Positions 1 to 5,323 of a stretch of 5,323 bases of DNA are shown here, one piece after another. Source of the stretch: CAZVEV01 sp964625865 (GTDB lineage: Bacteria; Planctomycetota; Phycisphaerae; SM23-33); NCBI GenBank assembly GCA_964625865.1, contig CAZVEV010000365.1, positions 1-5,323 on the forward strand, given 5' to 3'. A program made the position numbers and the translations under genes. How positions within the stretch are numbered: the stretch's first letter is position 1; each line of letters starts with the position of its first letter. The notes below the pieces were generated by a model that had not been told where the DNA came from, made no database searches, and saw only the letters and a program-made list of their open reading frames with translations.

Positions 1-3000
1 CGCCGCGGATGACCTTGCGGGCCGTCACGTCCATGTCGTTGCGCCCGTCGGCATCATTGTACGGATAGGCCTTGAACGACGATCGCGTCCACTCGGCGAC
101 GTTGCCGTGCATGTCCTTCAGGCCCCATGCGTTGGCGGTGTAGGATCCGGTGTTGCAGACGATCATCTGTCCGTCAGAGAACGTCTTGTCGGTGATGAAC
201 GGCGTCAGGTTGCCACGACCGGTGCCCAGTTTCTTTGCGGCGGAGGCGTCAGCGAGGTTGGCGAACTTGCCGTAGTCGCTGTCGACGGCGCCGAAGGACA
301 TTGCCGTGCTGGTCCCGGCGCGGCAGGCCCATTCCCACTGGGCTTCGGTGGGCAGGGCGATGGTCTTGCCTGTCTTGGCGCTGAGCCACTTGCAGAAGGC
401 GTTGGCCTCTTGCCAACTGATACGGATAACCGGCTGGCCGGGCTGATTGGCAGGCCAGCCCGGGTCGCCCTGGTCCTTGCCCGCCCGGTCGATGTAGCGG
501 CTGTCGTGGGTGGCGTCGAATGCGGCGTACTGGGCGTTGGTCACTTCCAGCGTGCCCATCCAGAACGGCTTGTCGATCTTGACCTTGGCGACCTGTCGCT
601 CGTCAACGTCACCGGCGGCGTTGCCCATCACGAACTCGCCCGCGGGGATCAGCCGCATTTCCATCTTCCCCCCGCCGGGCAGTTCGATGGTCCGCGTGGT
701 CTCGGCGCCGGCGTCGGTCTGCTTCTTGGCCGCTGCGGCTGCATCGAAGGGCCAGCCCGCAACGGTCGGTACGGTGATCTTGGGCAGGGCGGCCTTGGCG
801 GGCATGATCGGCTTGACGCCCTCGGGGGGCAGGCCCGGCAGGGACTCCGGATCGATGTCCACGCTGGCGTAGACCTTCTGGAGTTCGGCGTAGCGCTTGG
901 CCATCTTCTGAACCCGCGTCCCGCGTGCCTCGGTCCACGAGGCGTGGTACGGGATGTTCAGGTCGACCCACGTCTGGAGGCGGTTCAGCGCCTCGGGGGG
1001 CAGCTTGACGTTCTTGTGGCCCTTGGCGAGCATCTGCATCAGTTCGCTGGACGAGGAGTGGTACTCCATCGGGCGGAACATGTGGTAGTCGCTCTCGGGC
1101 CCGGGGCGACGCACGTACAGTTGCAGCGTGGTGTAGGCCGTATTGAACTTGGCGCTGCGCGAAGCGAAGTCCGGGGCGCCCTTCTTCGTGCCATCGTGGC
1201 AGCCGACGCAGTACTTATCGAGGACCGGCTGGACCTCGCGGCGGAAGCCGAACCCGCGGGCCGGACCGTTCCACGGCGTGATCTTCGCCGGGGCATTGCG
1301 CGAGGCAAGGGTGGCGGTGGGCGAGGCGATGTCGTTGGCGTTCTCGTGGCAGCCGACGCAGGACAATCCTTCGCCCGGCATGGCCGTCAGCCAACTGCGC
1401 ATCAACTGCAATGCGGCGCCGTTTTCGTCCAGCGGCTGGAGCGAAATCGGCGTGTTGGCCGGCACCTGGAACATCGCCGACCCGTCGGGATAGACCGGCA
1501 CGGTGCCGAGAATCCGCTTGACGTCCCAGCCGCTCTCGATGCCGAAGCAGGAATGCCCGCCCACCCCGCGATAGCCGTACGTGTACGTGAAGACACGCAT
1601 CTTCTTGACCGTGCCATGGGGCACGCCCTTGAGGCCCGGGCCGTTGTAGACGCTCTGGACGTACAGAACGGCGTCCTTCATGTCCGGGTTGATCCGGCTG
1701 GGCACCACCGGCGGGGTCTTGGTCGCCCGAAGCGGGACCGGCTCGACCAGCGAACTGCCCTCGACCCGCTTGATCAGCAGCATGTTGTCGTACACGTCGG
1801 CCAGGAAGATGCCCCATTCCTTGCTGCCGCGCTGAATCGGACGGCAGGCCAGGAAGTACTTGTCGCTCAGGGGCCACGGGTGGATCCACAGCGGCCACGA
1901 GCCGTTGACCAGCCCGTCGCGGATGATCGGCTCGACGGTCTTGCCGTAGCCCGGAATCCGCTGGATCACGCCGGAGACCTCGTGGCGCCCGCGGGCGGTG
2001 TCGAACAGGACCATCTCGCCCATGCGCGGGATCCCGTGGTGTCCGCCGATGATGCTGACGAACTTCGTCGGATGGCCCGGAATCGGACGCGAGAAGAACA
2101 TCGCGTTCGGCCAGAACGAGTTGCTGCCGTAGTACGAGACCTGGTTCGTCCCGTCGGGGTTCATCGACATCATCACCCGCGTGAAGTAGTGCGGCGTGTC
2201 GGTGTATTCCCAGCGGAGGTACATCACGCGCCCGTTGGGCATGACGGTGGGGCACCAGTCGTGGTCCTGCTCGAAGGCGAGCATCCGCGTCTTGCCGGTC
2301 TTGGGATTGTACAGCGACATGTTGGCCACGTGGCTGCCCCCGCCGATGCACGGGACGCCCTGCATGTTGGCCGTCGAGGTGTACATGATATTGCCGTCCG
2401 GCAGGTAGCAGGGATCGTAGTTGCTCACGTCGGTCTGCTCGGAGGGCGTGACCTGTCGCAGGCCCGTCCCGTCGGTCTTGACCTCATGGACCTGCCAGTG
2501 GTTCTTGGCATTCGGCATGGAAAACAGCATCTTCGTGCCGTCAAAGTGCAGGTCCACGTCGCCGACGAACCTGCCGCCCTCCGGCTGGTACACCGTCTTG
2601 ATCTCGCCGTCGGGGCTCACCGGGGACAGGACAGCGATCTCATTGGTGTGGCCCGTCGTGCGGATCGCCGTGTTGCTCAGCCAGTTGTTGACCAGGAACT
2701 TGTCGCCCGCCTTGCGCTTGATCAGCAGGAGCTTGTCGAAGTCCATCAGCGGATTGGCCAGCAAGGCCTCACGCGCCAACGCCGTCAGCTTCTCCGCGTC
2801 GGGCGTCTTTTCCAGTTCGTCCAGGCGGGCCAGGTACTCGGCGCCCTTGGTGTACTTGTCGGGGAAGTTCGCCTTCAGGTCGGTAATCGCCCGCCGAAGC
2901 GATTCGACGGTGTAGTCCGGCCCGCTGTGCTGCGTGCCGCCGCTGGGGCGGCGACTGGGGGCGCGCCTGAGCTTGGTCAGCCCCTCGATATGGAAGGTCA

Positions 3001-3514
3001 TGCTCGACCCGCCGCCGTTGTTGTGCACCTTGAACAGGAGGCGGTTCTCGCCCTTGTTGAGCGCCAACTTGGCCTTGGTCTTGTCAGGGCTGGTCACGGT
3101 CTTGACCAGCACGATCCGCTTGTCATTGAGCCAGACTGCGCACCCGTCGTCACTGCCGAAGCCGGCGGTGACCGTGATGGCCGCCTTGGCCGTGATCGTC
3201 CGGTAGAAGTACTGCGACGAGGAGTTCGGTATCCTCAGACCGTTTCTCACGCCGTCTCGCAGCTTGGGCTGGGCCGTCCAGATGGGCTTGCCCTTGGCGT
3301 CCTTGACGGCGAGGTTGACCTGCTTCTCCGCGAAGAGGATATCGGTTACGCTCCTGGTCTTGATCGGCGCGCTGACGTACCACGTGCCCAGTTTGACCGT
3401 CTTCCTGGGGTTGGGTGCGGCCGCTGCGGTCAGCGGTCCGAGAAGCATCGCTGCCGCAAGGCAGGTCAGCAGGATCGTGCGGTAGCGACGTGTGGACAGG
3501 CGATTCATGTTCAT
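1..3514 (-). CDS. Exported HZS-alpha-like beta-propeller / dihaem cytochrome c / FGE-domain fusion protein (3' end missing)
   Basis: I translated this frame by hand: 1171 codons without a stop, running off the left edge. Residues 1-33 form a Sec signal peptide (Arg-rich n-region, hydrophobic core about 13-29, AAAA before the likely cleavage site), so the protein acts outside the cytoplasm. Residues ~40-175 look like a beta-sandwich, with GSDDGCAVWLN at 120-130. Residues ~200-250 are helical. Residues ~255-690 resemble the hydrazine synthase alpha-subunit propeller and related planctomycete proteins: FDKLLLIKR, PD40-like DLHFDGTKMLF, YDPCYLPDG, YPDGSAMFQVPANTPISLQ and LDENGAA. Haem c motifs CVGCH lie at 719-723 and 769-773; the second follows REVQPVLDKY, as in planctomycete cytochromes. 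From ~952 an FGE/SUMF1-type domain begins: LIPAGEFVMG, TNAQYAAF, LPTEAQWEWACRAGT, MHGNVAEW. Its C-terminal part, where true FGEs carry the catalytic cysteines, is outside the window. The gene uses no TTA, CTA or TCA codons between 107 and 3514. Substrate and reaction are unknown; a real hydrazine synthase role is not implied. The start at 3514 fits the Shine-Dalgarno spacing; ATG 3508 is the alternative. Confidence 0.93.
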   Translation of the reverse strand, partial: MNMNRLSTRRYRTILLTCLAAAMLLGPLTAAAAPNPRKTVKLGTWYVSAPIKTRSVTDILFAEKQVNLAVKDAKGKPIWTAQPKLRDGVRNGLRIPNSSSQYFYRTITAKAAITVTAGFGSDDGCAVWLNDKRIVLVKTVTSPDKTKAKLALNKGENRLLFKVHNNGGGSSMTFHIEGLTKLRRAPSRRPSGGTQHSGPDYTVESLRRAITDLKANFPDKYTKGAEYLARLDELEKTPDAEKLTALAREALLANPLMDFDKLLLIKRKAGDKFLVNNWLSNTAIRTTGHTNEIAVLSPVSPDGEIKTVYQPEGGRFVGDVDLHFDGTKMLFSMPNAKNHWQVHEVKTDGTGLRQVTPSEQTDVSNYDPCYLPDGNIMYTSTANMQGVPCIGGGSHVANMSLYNPKTGKTRMLAFEQDHDWCPTVMPNGRVMYLRWEYTDTPHYFTRVMMSMNPDGTNQVSYYGSNSFWPNAMFFSRPIPGHPTKFVSIIGGHHGIPRMGEMVLFDTARGRHEVSGVIQRIPGYGKTVEPIIRDGLVNGSWPLWIHPWPLSDKYFLACRPIQRGSKEWGIFLADVYDNMLLIKRVEGSSLVEPVPLRATKTPPVVPSRINPDMKDAVLYVQSVYNGPGLKGVPHGTVKKMRVFTYTYGYRGVGGHSCFGIESGWDVKRILGTVPVYPDGSAMFQVPANTPISLQPLDENGAALQLMRSWLTAMPGEGLSCVGCHENANDIASPTATLASRNAPAKITPWNGPARGFGFRREVQPVLDKYCVGCHDGTKKGAPDFASRSAKFNTAYTTLQLYVRRPGPESDYHMFRPMEYHSSSSELMQMLAKGHKNVKLPPEALNRLQTWVDLNIPYHASWTEARGTRVQKMAKRYAELQKVYASVDIDPESLPGLPPEGVKPIMPAKAALPKITVPTVAGWPFDAAAAAKKQTDAGAETTRTIELPGGGKMEMRLIPAGEFVMGNAAGDVDERQVAKVKIDKPFWMGTLEVTNAQYAAFDATHDSRYIDRAGKDQGDPGWPANQPGQPVIRISWQEANAFCKWLSAKTGKTIALPTEAQWEWACRAGTSTAMSFGAVDSDYGKFANLADASAAKKLGTGRGNLTPFITDKTFSDGQMIVCNTGSYTANAWGLKDMHGNVAEWTRSSFKAYPYNDADGRNDMDVTARKVIRG
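1196..1210 (-). other. Second haem c attachment motif (CVGCH)
   Basis: Residues 769-773 read CVGCH again, after FRREVQPVLDKY and before DGTKKGAPDF. This context (V.P.L...C..CH) matches the start of planctomycete-type cytochrome c domains. The 15 bases encoding the motif are identical to those of the first motif, 150 bp away. Confidence 0.88.
1346..1360 (-). other. First haem c attachment motif (CVGCH)
   Basis: Residues 719-723 of the minus-strand protein read CVGCH, preceded by MPGEGLS and followed by ENAND. CxxCH is the covalent haem c site: the two cysteines bind the vinyl groups and the histidine is the proximal iron ligand. The surrounding pattern (PGE..SC.GCHE after the LDENG.A.Q.MRS segment) is, from memory, a signature of planctomycete HZS-alpha-like proteins. 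The distal ligand cannot be identified from sequence alone. Confidence 0.88.
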
Positions 3515-3522
3515 TGCAGGGG

Positions 3523-3528
3523 TCCCTT
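3523..3528 (-). promoter_or_regulatory. Ribosome binding site of the HZS-alpha-like/FGE gene
   Basis: On the minus strand AAGGGA lies 8 nt upstream of the ATG at 3514. That is near-ideal Shine-Dalgarno spacing, and it favours this start over the in-frame ATG two codons later (3508), which would have a 14-nt spacer. Confidence 0.6.
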
Positions 3529-3569
3529 GTTATGTTGTGGGATCGAACCGGTGATGTTCACGGAAACTC

Positions 3570-3590
3570 CATAATAGTCTAGTATAACTC
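3570..3590 (-). promoter_or_regulatory. Possible promoter -10 region for the minus-strand gene
   Basis: This is the only clearly AT-rich patch in a GC-rich neighbourhood. Read on the minus strand it offers two -10-like hexamers: TATACT (3586 down to 3581) and TATTAT (3576 down to 3571), 50-70 bp upstream of the start codon. No good -35 box sits at standard spacing: TTGCCG at 3595-3590 is only 13 nt from TATTAT. The call rests on composition and position only. The promoter of the plus-strand gene was not found. Confidence 0.25.
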
Positions 3591-3743
3591 GGCAAGTGAG
3601 TCGATGTGCCGCCATATCTTCGCGGTCTTTTCGGGTGGCGGATTCGGTTTTCCGTGCAGGATTGAGCGGCAGCACACGTTGGACTGATGAGGTCGCAGCG
3701 CTTCGCTGATGTGCAGCGGCCATCGTGACTGTGCAGGCAAACG

Positions 3744-3764
3744 CCCACGGGCTCCGCCCGTGGG
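3744..3764. repeat. Perfect 9-bp GC-rich hairpin, REP-like
   Basis: The arms CCCACGGGC (3744-3752) and GCCCGTGGG (3756-3764) are exact reverse complements around a TCC loop. The hairpin lies 41 bp upstream of the ATG of the DUF1566/EF-hand gene, outside its coding region as annotated here. Short hairpins with a central GGGC-TNC-GCCC core recur as dispersed palindromes of the REP type in some bacterial genomes; this parallel is from memory. It could also be a 5'-leader RNA structure. There is no T-run after either arm, so it is not a standard intrinsic terminator. Confidence 0.6.
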
Positions 3765-3792
3765 ATATCGGCGAACGGAATCAGTGTGGTCC

Positions 3793-3796
3793 GGAG
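3793..3796 (+). promoter_or_regulatory. Ribosome binding site of the DUF1566/EF-hand gene
   Basis: GGAG is followed by 9 nt and then ATG at 3806. This decides the start: the in-frame GTG at 3725 has no such site, would read through the hairpin at 3744-3764, and would bury the signal peptide 27 residues inside the protein. Confidence 0.65.
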
Positions 3797-3805
3797 ACCG
3801 AAACC

Positions 3806-5311
3806 ATGAATGAACGACTGAACCTGACGACGAGATGGATCGCGACGTCCCTGACGGTTGTGCTTGCGACCCCCCTTTGCGGACGCGCCGTCGAGAAGCC
3901 CCCCTCGCCGGTTGTCGACACCGGCCAGATCCGCTGCTACGCCAACGGCCCTGAGATTACCTACCCCAAACCGGGCGGGGCCTACCACGGGCAGGACGGA
4001 CAGTATGCCGGCAACACGCCGGCCTACAAAGACAACGGCGACGGGACGGTTACCGACCTCGTGACGGGGCTGATGTGGCAAAAGGCGCCGGACGTCGTCA
4101 AGCGCACCCAGGACGACGCCGAGACCTACGCCCGTTCGCTCAAGTTCGCCGGGCACGACGACTGGCGCCTCCCCACGATCAAGGAGCTGTTTTCGCTGGC
4201 CGACTTCCGCGGGAACATGCGCACCCGCACGCCGTACATCGATACGACGGTCTTCACGTTTGTCTATCCCAAAGCCACCCAGGGCGAAGCAGGCCGGCCG
4301 GGGCGGCGCGACATGGACGCGCAGTACTGCTCGTCGACGCGATACGTCGGGATCACGATGGGGCGGGACCGAAGCGCGTTCGGGTTCAACTTCGCCGACG
4401 GACGCATCAAGAGCTATCCTCTGCACGCCAAACGCTACGTGCGCTGCGTGCGGGGCAAGAGCGGCTATGGCGAAAATCGCTTCCGCGACGCCGGCGACGG
4501 CACGGTCGTCGACGAGGCGACGGGACTGATCTGGCAGAAGGCCGACAGCCGCAAGCCGATGAACTGGACCCAGGCGCTGGCCTACGCCGAATCGCTGAAG
4601 CTGGCCGGGCGCGACGACTGGCGCCTGCCGAACGTCAAGGAACTCCAGACCATCGTCGATTACACCAAGGCCCCCGATGCGACGGGCCGGTCTCGCAGGG
4701 GGCCGGCAATCGACGACGTGTTCGGGTTGACTGAGACCGAGTCATGGTTCTGGTCGAGCACGACGCACGTTGAAAACGGCGGGGCGTACTACGTCTGCTT
4801 CGGCCAGGGATTCTCGGCCTGGACGATCCGCGGCAAGAAGATGAACGCCCACGGCGCGGGCGCCGTCCGCAGCGATCCGAAAGAGGGCGACCCGATCCGC
4901 TGGCCCGACGGCAAAGGGCCCCAGGGCGACGAGATTCGCATCCTCAACTACGTTCGCTGCGTCCGCGGGGGCACGGCGACGCCGCGCACCAAGGGCCCGC
5001 CCGTCAAGGCAGGCGGCCGCGGATCGCAACGCGGCGGTGATCGCCCGCCCGCCCAGGGCGGGTCCGACCGGTTCGTCCGCCGGCTGGACAAGAACGGGGA
5101 CGGCAAGGTCTCAAAGGCCGAGTTCGACGGCCCCAAGCACCACTTCGATCGCCTCGACCGGAACAACGACGGCTATCTCAGCGCCGACGAAGCCCCGAAG
5201 GGCCCGCCCCCCGGCGACGGTCGTCGCGGTCGTCCGGGGCCCGGTTCAGCGAGCGGACGTCGCCGGCGTCCTAGGAGCCTGTCGGAGAACCCCGCAACCT
5301 GGAGTTTCTAG
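3806..5311 (+). CDS. Exported tandem DUF1566 (Lcl_C) protein with C-terminal EF-hand pair
   Basis: The product has 501 residues. Residues 1-28 look like a Sec signal peptide (R4, R10, hydrophobic core WIATSLTVVLATPL, possible cleavage after GRA at 28), giving an exported or surface protein. Two DUF1566/Lcl_C domains follow, at about 76-217 and 228-388. Each opens with GDGTV.D..TGL.WQKA, continues with AG.DDWRLP..KEL and closes with YVRCVRG. The second carries the usual WFWSSTT; in the first this is QYCSSTR. A Gly/Pro/Arg-rich linker (~389-420) leads to two calcium-loop motifs: DKNGDGKVSKAE (428-439) and DRNNDGYLSADE (451-462). Both have acidic or polar ligands at positions 1, 3, 5 and 9 and Glu at 12. 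The tail is Arg/Gly/Pro-rich and ends in SLSENPATWSF. DUF1566 has no known enzymatic activity that I can assert; the C-type-lectin-like fold suggests ligand or glycan binding at the cell surface. The gene is divergent from the minus-strand gene. The last ~14 residues may be acquired from an insertion element. Family assignment is firm, function is not. Confidence 0.92.
   Translation: MNERLNLTTRWIATSLTVVLATPLCGRAVEKPPSPVVDTGQIRCYANGPEITYPKPGGAYHGQDGQYAGNTPAYKDNGDGTVTDLVTGLMWQKAPDVVKRTQDDAETYARSLKFAGHDDWRLPTIKELFSLADFRGNMRTRTPYIDTTVFTFVYPKATQGEAGRPGRRDMDAQYCSSTRYVGITMGRDRSAFGFNFADGRIKSYPLHAKRYVRCVRGKSGYGENRFRDAGDGTVVDEATGLIWQKADSRKPMNWTQALAYAESLKLAGRDDWRLPNVKELQTIVDYTKAPDATGRSRRGPAIDDVFGLTETESWFWSSTTHVENGGAYYVCFGQGFSAWTIRGKKMNAHGAGAVRSDPKEGDPIRWPDGKGPQGDEIRILNYVRCVRGGTATPRTKGPPVKAGGRGSQRGGDRPPAQGGSDRFVRRLDKNGDGKVSKAEFDGPKHHFDRLDRNNDGYLSADEAPKGPPPGDGRRGRPGPGSASGRRRRPRSLSENPATWSF
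4037..4189 (+). repeat. Internal repeat, copy 1 (N-terminal half of first DUF1566 domain)
   Basis: This encodes residues 78-128. It aligns without gaps to residues 230-280, exactly 152 codons further on, with 30 of 51 residues identical by my count. At DNA level the match is strongest around 4148-4170, where the AG.DDWRLP segment is encoded. It reflects an intragenic domain duplication. Confidence 0.8.
4493..4645 (+). repeat. Internal repeat, copy 2 (N-terminal half of second DUF1566 domain)
   Basis: This encodes residues 230-280, the partner of the copy at 4037-4189. The second halves of the two domains have diverged much more. The second domain is longer, with an extra segment around residues 343-378 (charged, Gly/Asp/Lys-rich) before its closing YVRCVRG. 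Confidence 0.8.
5087..5191 (+). other. Pair of EF-hand-type calcium-binding loops
   Basis: The loops cover residues 428-439 and 451-462 of the DUF1566 protein. Ligand positions 1/3/5/7/9/12 are D/N/D/K/S/E and D/N/D/Y/S/E. The loops start 23 residues apart. That is close to dockerin-like spacing and shorter than the roughly 36 residues of a classic EF-hand pair, although Glu at position 12 is EF-hand-like. Such pairs are common in exported planctomycete proteins and probably bind calcium. Confidence 0.85.
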
Positions 5312-5323
5312 TCTGGGTGTCGT
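5271..5323. mobile_element. Possible insertion-sequence terminus, cut by window edge
   Basis: From 5275 the sequence GAGCCTGTCGGAGAACC resembles the kind of terminal inverted repeat seen in some IS families (IS5- or IS1182-like, from memory). It directly follows CTAG (5271-5274), a rare tetranucleotide in GC-rich genomes and a target of some elements. An imperfect hairpin (GGACG 5255-5259, CGTCC 5267-5271) lies just upstream. The preceding Arg/Gly-rich coding pattern changes abruptly here. No transposase or second end is visible, so this is a hypothesis only. Confidence 0.22.

Larger units (their letters stand above)
3515..3805. other. Divergent intergenic region (291 bp)
   Basis: This stretch separates the start codons of the two divergently transcribed genes. 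It contains both ribosome binding sites, an AT-rich patch near 3570-3590, a small 5-bp hairpin (CAGCG-CTT-CGCTG, 3696-3708) and a strong 9-bp hairpin at 3744-3764. Short open frames cross it on both strands, for example from a GTG at 3725 and on the minus strand from 3723. None has a convincing ribosome binding site or recognisable protein features, so I call no gene here. Confidence 0.7.

Noticed and set aside
1215..2351. A 378-codon minus-strand open frame in another register
   Set aside because: It is a GC-rich shadow frame of the same gene with Arg/Gly/His-rich, low-complexity translation and no recognisable motif.
1..3514. Calling the large gene hzsA (true anammox hydrazine synthase alpha)
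   Set aside because: HZS-alpha-like propeller domains are widespread in planctomycetes without anammox metabolism. The FGE fusion is not part of hydrazine synthase, and no hzsB/hzsC-like partner gene is in view.
13..3514. Lipoprotein signals in the two exported proteins (LLTC in the first, TPLC in the second)
   Set aside because: Neither matches the lipobox consensus: -1 is Thr in the first and Leu in the second, where Gly, Ala or Ser is expected. Both look like ordinary Sec signal peptides.
107..3574. A 1155-codon open frame on the plus strand opposite the HZS-alpha-like/FGE gene
   Set aside because: It is codon-aligned with the minus-strand gene and stays open only because that gene uses no TTA, CTA or TCA codons. 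Its translation (rich in Gly, Arg, Val, Asp and His) shows no domain, signal peptide or ribosome binding site, whereas the minus frame shows clear families throughout.
3744..3764. Reading the 9-bp hairpin as an intrinsic terminator
   Set aside because: No T-run follows on either strand, and the hairpin lies upstream of both genes' coding directions rather than at a gene end.
3684..3804. A hammerhead-ribozyme-like core: CTGATGA followed by GGTC (3684-3694), and GACC followed by GAAAC (3796-3804)
   Set aside because: The conserved core pieces and a 4-bp stem II match. However, stem II would need a loop of about 100 nt. The candidate stem III (ACC with GGT near 3652) is only 3 bp, and stem I is interrupted by a 5-nt bulge. 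This is probably coincidence; a covariance-model search (Infernal, hammerhead models) would settle it.
3725..3805. An N-terminal extension of the DUF1566 gene from the GTG at 3725
   Set aside because: There is no ribosome binding site before it, it would translate the perfect hairpin, and it would place the signal peptide 27 residues inside the protein. ATG 3806 has GGAG at 9-nt spacing.
3530..4426. A 298-codon minus-strand open frame overlapping the intergenic region and the start of the DUF1566 gene
   Set aside because: It runs antisense to a well-supported gene, has no convincing start signal, and its translation matches nothing recognisable.

Overview
This GC-rich 5.3 kb window most likely comes from a member of the Planctomycetota (possibly a Phycisphaerae- or Pirellula-like lineage). 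The evidence is the kind of proteins encoded. One is a large exported protein joining a hydrazine-synthase-alpha-like beta-propeller, two CxxCH haem c motifs and a formylglycine-generating-enzyme (FGE)/SUMF1-type domain. The other is an exported protein with two DUF1566 (Lcl_C) domains and a C-terminal EF-hand pair. Both architectures are typical of planctomycete secretomes. No taxonomic marker gene is present, so this placement is an inference.

Layout: (1) Positions 1-3514, minus strand, hold one very large gene that starts at 3514 and runs off the left edge; 1171 codons are visible with no in-frame stop. A long open frame on the plus strand over the same DNA is only its codon-aligned antisense shadow. 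(2) Positions 3515-3805 are a divergent intergenic region of 291 bp. It holds the ribosome binding sites of both genes, an AT-rich island that may carry the promoter of the minus-strand gene, and a perfect 9-bp GC-rich hairpin resembling a REP-type element. (3) Positions 3806-5311, plus strand, hold the complete DUF1566 x2 / EF-hand gene. (4) The last ~50 bp do not look like the natural end of that gene. They may be the terminus of an insertion sequence next to a CTAG site, but the window ends before this can be decided.

The two genes are divergent, so they do not form an operon, but they could share a control region. Both products carry N-terminal export signals. Both also contain modules that I recall belonging to the C-type-lectin-like superfamily (FGE-sulfatase and DUF1566/Lcl_C). 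A shared cell-envelope or extracellular role is plausible but unproven. I see no tRNA, rRNA, CRISPR array or complete mobile element. The most notable items are the cytochrome/propeller/FGE fusion, the tandem DUF1566 protein with closely spaced calcium loops, the REP-like hairpin in the leader, and the odd 3' end of the second gene.
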